In this document: in pieces, positions 1 through 5,547 of the stretch
How positions within the stretch are numbered: position 1 is the first letter of the stretch
How the letters are laid out: the number at the start of each line of letters is the position of its first letter
Origin: F1-60-MAGs149 sp044369995
GTDB lineage: Bacteria; Actinomycetota; Thermoleophilia; Gaiellales; F1-60-MAGs149
Assembly: GCA_044369995.1 (NCBI GenBank)
Contig: JBILWG010000025.1
Coordinates: 1 to 16,006 of the forward strand
DNA: 16,006 bases
Direction of reading: 5' to 3'
Position numbers and translations under genes: made by a program
The notes under the pieces: model-generated
Database searches by the model: none
What the model saw: the letters and a program-made list of their open reading frames with translations, nothing else
Told to the model about the DNA's origin: nothing

Positions 1-395
1 GGGTAGTGTCCGGGGGTCGCGAAGACGTCGATCGTCATGCCGGCGAGCGTCAGCTGCGTGCCGGGCTCGAGCGTTCCCTCCGGCTCGTGCTCGACGTACG
101 GGCCGAAGCCAGGCCACAGGTGATCGTTGACGTGGGCAACCACATCCCGATCTCCAGGGCTGGTATAGACTGGGCACGTCGCCTCCCCGGCGACGGCGCC
201 GACCGCGCCGATGTGATCGAGATGCCCGTGGGTCACGAGAACCGCGACGCATCGCAGCCCGAGGTCCGAGAGCGCGGAGATGACGCGTTCCGGCTCTTCA
301 CCGGGATCGATCACCACGCAGTCGGCCGAATCGTCGGGGTTGACGATGTAGCAGTTTGTCCCGTAGGGCCCGAGCGAGAGTGATGTGGCCTGCAG
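1..395 (-). CDS. MBL-fold metallo-hydrolase, glyoxalase II-like (C-terminus beyond window)
   Basis: A zinc-dependent hydrolase of the metallo-beta-lactamase fold, most like small glyoxalase II-type thioester hydrolases; the real substrate cannot be told. Translating the minus strand gives the family N-terminus SLGPYGTNCYIV, then VVIDPG, and the metal-binding motif THGHLDHIGA (about residues 55-64). Further on is TPGHYP, which carries the next metal-ligand His. About 131 codons are visible and the rest lies left of position 1. The frame has no ATG, GTG or TTG between the conserved N-terminus and beyond position 520. The most fitting start is CTG at 395-393, giving M-QATSLSLGPYG. An ATT at 401-399, 7 nt after a GGAG, is the alternative. 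It is divergent from the sigma factor gene. Family assignment is firm; substrate and start are not. Confidence 0.85.
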   Translation of the reverse strand, partial: MQATSLSLGPYGTNCYIVNPDDSADCVVIDPGEEPERVISALSDLGLRCVAVLVTHGHLDHIGAVGAVAGEATCPVYTSPGDRDVVAHVNDHLWPGFGPYVEHEPEGTLEPGTQLTLAGMTIDVFATPGHY

Positions 396-416
396 GGGAA
401 TAGGGTGTCTCCGTCG

Positions 417-423
417 TACGTTA
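417..423. promoter_or_regulatory. Candidate symmetric -10 element for divergent MBL hydrolase and sigma factor
   Basis: The heptamer TACGTTA reads as TACGTT on plus (417-422) and TAACGT on minus (418-423), both matching the TANNNT core of a sigma70 -10 box. It lies in the 98-bp gap between the two divergent genes. Predicted start points would be near 430 (plus, leader about 64 nt) and near 410 (minus, about 15 nt before the CTG). I see no TTGACA-like -35 on either side at normal spacing, so support is the -10 alone. Confidence 0.35.
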
Positions 424-493
424 GGTCTGAGGCGCCAGTGCGCTTGCAGCAGTCTACCGGCGCGTCGCGTCGAACCAGCCGAAAGGGAACCGC

Positions 494-1567
494 ATGATCG
501 TCGAGCAGCCGCAAGAGGTCCAGGAGCTTCCCGAGTACCAGCGCCTGATCGAGGTCGGCAACGAGCGGGGAACGCTGGCCTTCGGCGAGATCGTCGAGGC
601 GCTCGCCGAGCACGAGCTGGAGCCCGAGGCGATGGATGCCGTGAAGGGCATGATCGAGGCCGAGGGCATCGAGATCATCGAGGACAACGACCGCCCGGCT
701 GAGCCCACTGCGCTCGAGCGTCGGCTCGCCTACGAGGGCACCACGGACTCCCTGCAGCTGTTCCTCCACGAGGTCGGCCGCTATCCCCTGCTGACGAAGG
801 CCGACGAGATCCGTCTCGCCAAGCGCGTCGAGAAGGGCGATATGCAGGCCAAGCAGCAGATGGTCGAGTCGAACCTGCGTCTCGTCGTGTCGATCGCCAA
901 GAACTACCGCGGCCAGGGCCTCGGGTTCCTCGACCTGATCCAGGAGGGCATCCTCGGCCTGATTCGCGCCGTCGAGAAGTTCGACTGGCGCCGCGACCTC
1001 AAGTTCTCGACCTACGCCACCTGGTGGATCCGCCAGGCCGTGGCGCGCGCCCTCGCCGACAAGAGCCGCACGATCCGCCTGCCCGTCCACGTCGTGGAGC
1101 GCCTGCAGAAGATCAACCGGGCCGAGCGCACGCTGATGCTGCGCCTCGGCCGCGAGCCCTCGAACGAGGAGATCGCCGAGGAGGCGAAGCTGCCGCTGTA
1201 CCAGGTGCTCGACGTGCGCAAGGCCGCCCGCTCCCCCATCTCCCTCGAGGAGCCGGTGGGCGACGAGGGCGAGTCCAGCTTCTCCGACTTCCTGGCCGAC
1301 AGCGAGGCCATCGATCCGATGGATGCGGTCTCGGACCAGCTGCGCCACGAGGCGCTGCAGGAGGGCCTGAGCGCCCTGCCGGAGCGCCATCGGCGTGTCC
1401 TCGAGCTGCGCTACGGCCTCGACGGCCTCGATCCTCGCACGCTCGATGAGATCGGCCGCGAGTTCGGGCTCACGCGCGAGCGCATCCGTCAGATCGAGGT
1501 CGAGGCGCTGCGTGAGCTCGCCGCGATCCGTGAGATCCAGGGCCTGCGGGCCGTCCCGGGGGCGTAG
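494..1567 (+). CDS. rpoD: RNA polymerase principal-type sigma factor (sigma70 family, RpoD/SigA)
   Basis: Directs core RNA polymerase to housekeeping promoters. The 357-aa product has the full group-1 layout: a short region 1.1 (about residues 12-62), region 1.2 (about 84-116, starting DSLQLFLHEVGRYPLL), and region 2 (about 118-195) containing FSTYATWWIRQAVARAL for -10 recognition and strand opening. Region 3 follows (about 196-275), then region 4 with the helix-turn-helix LDEIGREFGLTRERIRQIE (318-336) that reads the -35. Region 2.3 has FDWRRDLKF where most RpoD proteins have FDYRRGYKF, a small divergence. The ATG start is preceded by AAGGGA (483-488). It is short for an RpoD because there is no long N-terminal extension. 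A group-2 paralogue is possible, but region 1.1 favours the principal sigma. tRNA-Pro lies 26 bp downstream. Confidence 0.93.
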   Translation: MIVEQPQEVQELPEYQRLIEVGNERGTLAFGEIVEALAEHELEPEAMDAVKGMIEAEGIEIIEDNDRPAEPTALERRLAYEGTTDSLQLFLHEVGRYPLLTKADEIRLAKRVEKGDMQAKQQMVESNLRLVVSIAKNYRGQGLGFLDLIQEGILGLIRAVEKFDWRRDLKFSTYATWWIRQAVARALADKSRTIRLPVHVVERLQKINRAERTLMLRLGREPSNEEIAEEAKLPLYQVLDVRKAARSPISLEEPVGDEGESSFSDFLADSEAIDPMDAVSDQLRHEALQEGLSALPERHRRVLELRYGLDGLDPRTLDEIGREFGLTRERIRQIEVEALRELAAIREIQGLRAVPGA

Positions 1568-1582
1568 ACTCCACGGGCGGTA

Positions 1583-1680
1583 CCGATCCGCAGCGGGACG
1601 TGGCGCAGCCTGGTAGCGCACGCGCTTTGGGAGCGCGGGGTCGTCAGTTCGAATCTGACCGTCCCGATCCTGCGGATCGG
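1583..1680 (+). repeat. 11-bp perfect inverted repeat enclosing tRNA-Pro
   Basis: The left arm CCGATCCGCAG (1583-1593) ends directly at tRNA nucleotide 1. The right arm CTGCGGATCGG (1670-1680) begins two bases after the discriminator base. The arms are exact reverse complements, so a precursor transcript could extend the 7-bp acceptor stem by 11 further pairs, with a small bulge (A73 plus two bases). The right arm is also half of a local hairpin, CCGATCC-TGC-GGATCGG (1664-1680), which would compete with the acceptor stem 3' strand. The right arm falls inside or just ahead of the globin ORF. Sequence symmetry is directly seen; any role in processing is inference. Confidence 0.8.
1594..1667 (+). 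tRNA. tRNA-Pro, anticodon TGG
   Basis: A complete cloverleaf can be drawn: acceptor CGGGACG/CGTCCCG, D-stem GCGC/GCGC with a GG-containing loop, and anticodon stem CGCGC/GCGCG with loop TTTGGGA (anticodon TGG). The T-stem is GTCAG/CTGAC with loop TTCGAAT. The C1-G72 pair and A73 discriminator are the usual bacterial tRNA-Pro identity features. The CCA end is not encoded. A possible -10 (TAGACT, 1565-1570) overlaps the sigma factor stop codon, so the tRNA may have its own promoter or be cut from the sigma factor transcript. Confidence 0.96.
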
Positions 1681-1683
1681 AGC

Positions 1684-2073
1684 CTGTTCGCCCTGGCCGG
1701 AGGGCTGCCGGGGCTCGACCGGCTGACCACGCGGTTCTACGAGCGGGTCTTCGCCGATCCGCTGCTGCTGCCGCTGTTTCGGGACCCCGCCGACCCCCAC
1801 GCCGAGCGTCTCACGCTGTGGCTCGCCGAGCTGCTCGGCGGCCCGAAGCTCCACACCGAGCAGCGCGGCGGCTTCGACGTCATGCGCGGCGCCCACCAGG
1901 GGCTCAGGATCACGGGCGAGCAGCGCAAGGCATGGGCCGATCACATGCATGCCGCCGCCGAGGAGGTTGGTCTCAGCGAGGAATTCCGGCGGGCCTTCAT
2001 GCCGTTCGTCGAGGGCGGGAGCACCTTCTGCCAGCGCGTCTCCTGGCCGCGCGACCAGCGCTGGGCGCGCTGA
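1684..2073 (+). CDS. Truncated (2/2) haemoglobin, probably group II; start uncertain
   Basis: A small haem protein that would bind O2 or NO in the cytoplasm. The recognisable fold starts at SLFALAGG and continues through FYERVFADPLLLPLF (B-helix Tyr) and the motif VMRGAHQGLRI, whose His is the likely proximal F8 ligand. AWADHM follows, with the Trp at G8 typical of groups II/III, and then a C-terminal helix. About 129 aa from the start given, a normal length. The frame is open back into tRNA-Pro, but the only ATG/GTG/TTG options there lie inside the tRNA (GTG 1600, TTG 1627). CTG 1684, or CTG 1693 lying 10 nt after a GGAG, are the only choices at the family N-terminus. It may use a CTG start or have lost its start by fusion to the tRNA. 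Family is confident; start is not. Confidence 0.78.
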   Translation: MFALAGGLPGLDRLTTRFYERVFADPLLLPLFRDPADPHAERLTLWLAELLGGPKLHTEQRGGFDVMRGAHQGLRITGEQRKAWADHMHAAAEEVGLSEEFRRAFMPFVEGGSTFCQRVSWPRDQRWAR

Positions 2074-2116
2074 CTCCCCCACCGGCGCGGTGGGACGATC
2101 CGCCACGCTCCGGCCT

Positions 2117-2323
2117 GTGTTGAACCCCGCCGGCTGTGGGCACGCACGGCGTCCGCTCGTCGGCGACGGCCGTGCACTCGTCGATGGTGCCGCGGAGAGC
2201 ACCCCGCGGGCGGCGGGGCGCATCGTGCTCGCCGTTGCCGCAGCCATCGCAGCTGCGGCACCGCTGGCGGGGCTCGCCGAGCGGCGTGGCGGCCGGACCG
2301 GGATCGCGCGGACGCGGGTCTAG
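2117..2323 (+). CDS. Possible small single-pass membrane peptide (68 aa), hypothetical
   Basis: An open frame starting GTG-TTG with GC-biased third positions. The second half contains a hydrophobic Ala-rich stretch (IVLAVAAAIAAAAPLAGLA) flanked by Arg, like a transmembrane segment or signal anchor. It ends in TAG two bases into the convergent membrane-protein gene. No clear ribosome binding site precedes it, no family is recognised, and a 9-bp hairpin lies inside the hydrophobic stretch. It could be chance coding in a GC-rich gap. No function is proposed. Confidence 0.25.
   Translation: MLNPAGCGHARRPLVGDGRALVDGAAESTPRAAGRIVLAVAAAIAAAAPLAGLAERRGGRTGIARTRV
2236..2260. terminator. 9-bp hairpin in the convergent gap (possible terminator)
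   Basis: TGCCGCAGC (2236-2244) and GCTGCGGCA (2252-2260) pair perfectly around a 7-nt loop. It sits between the end of the globin gene and the end of the convergent membrane-protein gene, a position suited to a bidirectional terminator. No T-run follows on either strand. It may instead be a by-product of alanine codons in the small ORF that spans it. Confidence 0.3.
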
Positions 2324-3015
2324 GCCGCGGCCACGGGTGGCGTGGAGCGGGCGCGGTAGCCGAGGCGATTGGCCCACTCCATGCCCACGCCCAGCACCAG
2401 CAGGCCGACCATCTGGCCCACGTACAGCGTCTCGTTCCCACCGAAGCGCGTGAGCGTACCGGCGAGCGCGATCAGGAGCACGCCCGCGAGGATGGTCGCG
2501 TTGGCGCCGACGCGGCGGCGGCGCGCCAGCGAGACGCCTGCGCCGAGCACCAGCAGCAGCGTGCCCACGCTGTTCATCGCGATCGCCCAGACGGCGGCGT
2601 GTCCGCCGATGGCGGTGTTGGGTGGCGCGCTGAGTCCCTGCACCTGGCTGAGGGCGACGCCGTCCACGGGGGCGAGCAGCACGGTCACGGTGGCGCCGAC
2701 CACGGCGGTGATCGTCATGCCGAAGATGATCAGCGCCAGCGAGCGCGGCAACGCCAGGAAGGCGCTGCCCGAGCCGAGCACGGCGACGCAGAGGCAGGCT
2801 CCGGCGAGGTAGTAGACGCGGAAGGAGGCACTCCCCCAGCCGTCGGCGCTGCCGTACGCCGCGGCGCCGCTCGCGGCCGCGAACAGGAGCAGGCCGAGGG
2901 CCCACAGCGGCTTGGCCGGCGCGAAGGACCGGGCGGCGCTCCCCGCCATGCGCGCCGCCAGCGCACCCGCGATCAGCGCGGTGACGAGCGGCAGGATGGC
3001 GGAGTCCGCGAGCAC
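2320..3015 (-). CDS. Multi-pass integral membrane protein, unknown function
   Basis: A 231-aa protein made almost entirely of seven or eight hydrophobic helices separated by short loops, for example LPLVTALIAGALAARMAG at the N-terminus and VGQMVGLLVLGVGMEWANR near the C-terminus. One cytoplasmic-type loop carries a basic ARRRR run. I recognise no domain, catalytic motif or transporter signature, so no function is assigned. The start is GTG at 3015 rather than upstream codons, because upstream sequence runs into the divergent permease gene and a -10 box lies 7 nt before this GTG. It shares that promoter region with the EamA gene, which may hint at linked expression. Confidence 0.75.
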   Translation of the reverse strand: MLADSAILPLVTALIAGALAARMAGSAARSFAPAKPLWALGLLLFAAASGAAAYGSADGWGSASFRVYYLAGACLCVAVLGSGSAFLALPRSLALIIFGMTITAVVGATVTVLLAPVDGVALSQVQGLSAPPNTAIGGHAAVWAIAMNSVGTLLLVLGAGVSLARRRRVGANATILAGVLLIALAGTLTRFGGNETLYVGQMVGLLVLGVGMEWANRLGYRARSTPPVAAA

Positions 3016-3021
3016 TGCCCG

Positions 3022-3028
3022 TAGGCTA
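3022..3028. promoter_or_regulatory. Symmetric -10 element driving two divergent leaderless genes
   Basis: TAGGCTA reads TAGGCT on plus (3022-3027) and TAGCCT on minus (3023-3028). Exactly 7 nt separate the plus box from the ATG at 3035, and exactly 7 nt separate the minus box from the GTG at 3015. Both transcripts would therefore begin at the first base of their start codon. The whole intergenic gap is 19 bp, leaving no room for a Shine-Dalgarno leader on either side. No -35 is evident. Confidence 0.55.
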
Positions 3029-3034
3029 CCCGCG

Positions 3035-3961
3035 ATGCGCGCCTCGCGAATGCTCACCGGCACGCTGATGGTCGTCGGTGCCGTGGCGCTGTGGGGCATC
3101 AACGGCACCGCGTCCCGGGTCGTCATGGACGCCGGCGTGGAGCCGGCGCGCCTTGCGGAGATCCGGATTGCCGCTTCGGCGGGACTGCTGCTCCTGTGGC
3201 TGCTGTGGCGCGATCGCCCGGCGCTCCGGTTGGGTCGCCGCGAGGTGCTCCCGTTCCTCGCCTTCGGCGGCATCGGTCTCGTCTGCGTGCAGTGGACCTA
3301 CTTCGAGGCGATCGATCGGGTGCCGATCGGCGTCGCGCTGATCATCGAGTACTCCGCCCCGCTGCTGGTTGCGCTGTGGGTGCGATTCGTCTGGAAGCGC
3401 CAGCTGCCGTGGCTGGCTTGGGTCGCGTTGCCTGTCGCCCTCGCCGGTCTCGCACTCGTCCTCGGGGTCGGGGGCGGTCAGTTGGCCGGGCTGTCGACGG
3501 CCGGGATCCTCTGGAGCATGGCGGCCGGCGTCGCGTACGCCTACTACGTGCTGCACGCGGAGAGCCTGACGCGCCACCGCTCCCCCACGGCGGTGCTGGG
3601 CATCGGGCTCGCGTTCGGCGCGGTCGTCTTGTCGATCGCCCTGCCGTGGTGGTCGTTTCCGTGGGCAGCGCTGACGGAGACGGCCTCCACCGCTCCACTC
3701 GACGCGCCCGCGTGGCTCTACTGCACCTTCGTCGTGGTGCTCGGCACCGTCGTGCCCTTCGCGTTGATGCTGGCGGGAGTGCAGCGGATCGGCGCCGACG
3801 GCGCCTCGGTCACGGCGATGCTCGAGCCGATCCTCGCGGGCGCCATCGCCTGGGTCGCGCTCGATCAGGTGCTCTCCGCGGAGCAGATTCTCGGTGGCGC
3901 GATCGTGCTGGCAGCGGTGACCGCGGCGCAGGTGAGCCGGGCCCGCGCTGCCAGCCCGTGA
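3035..3961 (+). CDS. EamA-family (DMT superfamily) permease
   Basis: An inner-membrane transporter of the drug/metabolite superfamily, whose members mostly export amino acids or other metabolites; this one's substrate is unknown. The 308-aa protein has about ten hydrophobic helices in two repeated EamA halves (roughly residues 8-140 and 155-300). The first repeat starts VVGAVALWGINGTASRVVM, and the second ends with the family-like pattern ASVTAMLEPILAGAIAWVAL. The frame is open further upstream, but the ATG at 3035 is chosen because it sits 7 nt after a -10 box and begins just before the first helix; ATG 3050 is the alternative. It converges on the GMC oxidoreductase with only 3 nt between the stop codons. 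Confidence 0.9.
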   Translation: MRASRMLTGTLMVVGAVALWGINGTASRVVMDAGVEPARLAEIRIAASAGLLLLWLLWRDRPALRLGRREVLPFLAFGGIGLVCVQWTYFEAIDRVPIGVALIIEYSAPLLVALWVRFVWKRQLPWLAWVALPVALAGLALVLGVGGGQLAGLSTAGILWSMAAGVAYAYYVLHAESLTRHRSPTAVLGIGLAFGAVVLSIALPWWSFPWAALTETASTAPLDAPAWLYCTFVVVLGTVVPFALMLAGVQRIGADGASVTAMLEPILAGAIAWVALDQVLSAEQILGGAIVLAAVTAAQVSRARAASP

Positions 3962-3964
3962 TGC

Positions 3965-5488
3965 CTACCGCCCGGTCAGGATCAGGTCGGCGCACTTCTC
4001 GCCGATCATGTGAATGCCCACCACCGGGTTGACGGTCGTCAGCGCCGGGAAGATGGCGCCGTCTGCGACGCGCAGTCCGTCGATGCCCTTGACGCGCATG
4101 TCGGGGCCGACCACCGTCGTCGGATCGTCGATCGCGCCGATCTTGCAGCCGCCGAGCGGGTGGTACACCGTGTGGTGCGCGGCCCGTCCGTACGTCGACA
4201 GGTCCTTGCGTGACGTGATCTTCGGTCCCGGCGCAACCTCGCGCTTGATCCACTCCTTGAAGGGACCGGTCGCCGCGACCTCGCGGGCGATCTCGAGCCC
4301 GTCCACGATCGTCTGCTCGTCGTAGCCGTCCGGATCGGTGAAGTAGCCGAAATCGATCGCCGGCTTGATGTCGGGGTTGCTCGACAGCAGCCACAGACGA
4401 CCGCGCGACTTCGTGCGCGGGATGTTCGGCGTCATGCAGATCACGTTCTCGGGCACCGGGTAGCCGAGGCGCTCGGTGTTGAGCGTGAACGGCAGCTGAT
4501 AGGTGTGGTACATCAGGTCGGGCCGATCGTCCTGCTTGAGGCGGTTGACGAACAGCGCGCAGTCCGCGCCCATCACGGTCTGCGGCCCGAGCGGCTTCTT
4601 CAACTCCCAGATGATGATCGACTCAGGATGATCCAGGATCTCGCCGCCGACGCTCGGCAGGTCGTGCTGCACCGCGATGTCGAGTTCGCGCAGCTCGTCC
4701 GCCGGGCCGATGCCGGACAGGAGCAGCAGGCGCGGCGAGTCGATGGCGCCGGCGCAGAGGATGATCTCCTGCGCGGCGGCGTACGTGATCCGCTCACCGG
4801 TGAGTTCGTTGACGCAGTCGACCGACGTGGCGCGGTCGCCCGTGAGATTGAGCCGCAGCGCGCGGGTGTTGAGGATCAGGTGCAGGTTCTCTCGCGTGTC
4901 CATGATCGGATGCAGGTAGGACACGCTGGCGGAGGAGCGGACACCGGTGGCAGGGTCGTAGGCGACATCGAGAAAGCCCGCGCCGTCGCTGAAGGGCGCG
5001 GCATTCCAATCCGGCGACTTCTGCACGCCCGTGGCGGCAACGGCGGACTCGATCCAATCGGGGAGAATCGGATCGCGGTCCTGCTCCGGCACGATCTGGT
5101 GCTTGTTGGGCAGCTTGGCGTAGTACTGCTCCATATTGGCGCCCTCCCAGCCGGTGGCGCCCTGTGCGGCCCAGTCATCCCAGTCGCCCGGCAGGGGCTT
5201 GAACCAGATCATCGTGTTATGGGAGGAGCACCCGCCGAGCACCTTGGCTCGGCTGTGCACGATGTGCGAGTTGCCGCGCGGCTGGATCTGCGTCGTGTAC
5301 TTGTAATCGAAGTCGCTCTCGAGCAGTTCGAGCCAGCGCTTGATCTTGAGGACCTCGTCGAACGGACGATCGTCGGGTCCGGCCTCGATCAGGCCGACCG
5401 TGATGTCGGGGTTCTCGGTCAGGCGTGCGGCGATGACGGAGCCGGCCGTGCCGCCGCCGACGATGATGTAGTCGAGGTCCGTGCTCAT
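3965..5488 (-). CDS. GMC-family flavin oxidoreductase (choline dehydrogenase/alcohol oxidase type)
   Basis: A FAD-dependent oxidoreductase of the glucose-methanol-choline family, oxidising an alcohol group on an unknown substrate. The 507-aa length is typical. The N-terminus has the dinucleotide-binding motif YIIVGGGTAGSV (residues 8-19) with a following acidic LIEAG. GMC signature 1 lies around KVLGGCSSHNTMIW (82-95) and signature 2 around AGAIDSPRLLLLSGIGP (246-262). The catalytic His is H443 in YHPLGGC, and N487 in TVNP is the usual second active-site residue, giving a His-Asn pair as in choline oxidase. The last motif, NPVVGIHMIGEKCADLI, ends like the family. The ATG at 5488 has a strong Shine-Dalgarno. 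A promoter lies in the gap after the MMPL gene, so it can be expressed apart from the carotenoid operon. No signal peptide is seen. Confidence 0.92.
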   Translation of the reverse strand: MSTDLDYIIVGGGTAGSVIAARLTENPDITVGLIEAGPDDRPFDEVLKIKRWLELLESDFDYKYTTQIQPRGNSHIVHSRAKVLGGCSSHNTMIWFKPLPGDWDDWAAQGATGWEGANMEQYYAKLPNKHQIVPEQDRDPILPDWIESAVAATGVQKSPDWNAAPFSDGAGFLDVAYDPATGVRSSASVSYLHPIMDTRENLHLILNTRALRLNLTGDRATSVDCVNELTGERITYAAAQEIILCAGAIDSPRLLLLSGIGPADELRELDIAVQHDLPSVGGEILDHPESIIIWELKKPLGPQTVMGADCALFVNRLKQDDRPDLMYHTYQLPFTLNTERLGYPVPENVICMTPNIPRTKSRGRLWLLSSNPDIKPAIDFGYFTDPDGYDEQTIVDGLEIAREVAATGPFKEWIKREVAPGPKITSRKDLSTYGRAAHHTVYHPLGGCKIGAIDDPTTVVGPDMRVKGIDGLRVADGAIFPALTTVNPVVGIHMIGEKCADLILTGR

Positions 5489-5490
5489 GT

Positions 5491-5498
5491 CCCCTCCC
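5491..5498 (-). promoter_or_regulatory. Strong ribosome binding site of the GMC oxidoreductase gene
   Basis: GGGAGGGG on the minus strand contains the GGAGG core 4 nt before the ATG at 5488. It is the clearest Shine-Dalgarno in the window and fixes the start well inside the longer open frame, which runs on to about 5647. Confidence 0.75.
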
Positions 5499-5518
5499 AG
5501 GGTCCGTGCAGTGCCCGA

Positions 5519-5547
5519 ACAGTACCGGCGCGCAGGCGCTTTGTCAG
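5519..5547 (-). promoter_or_regulatory. Sigma70-like promoter of the GMC oxidoreductase gene
   Basis: On the minus strand CTGACA (5547-5542) matches the TTGACA -35 at five of six positions. It is followed after exactly 17 nt by TACTGT (5524-5519), which fits TANNNT. The expected transcript start near 5512 gives a leader of about 24 nt that includes the GGGAGGGG site. The -35 box overlaps the TGA stop of the upstream MMPL gene. Confidence 0.55.

Noticed and set aside
311..1621. Long minus-strand open frame (436 codons) across the sigma factor gene
   Set aside because: It is antisense to a complete, motif-rich RpoD; its translation is low-information Leu/Asp/Arg sequence with no family signature, as expected from a GC-rich shadow frame.
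1664..1680. 7-bp hairpin directly after tRNA-Pro as a transcription terminator
   Set aside because: It uses the 3' acceptor strand of the tRNA and has no T-run; the larger 11-bp flanking repeat explains the symmetry better.
1489..2247. 252-codon minus-strand frame across tRNA-Pro and the globin gene
   Set aside because: It runs through the tRNA on the opposite strand and has no recognisable motifs.
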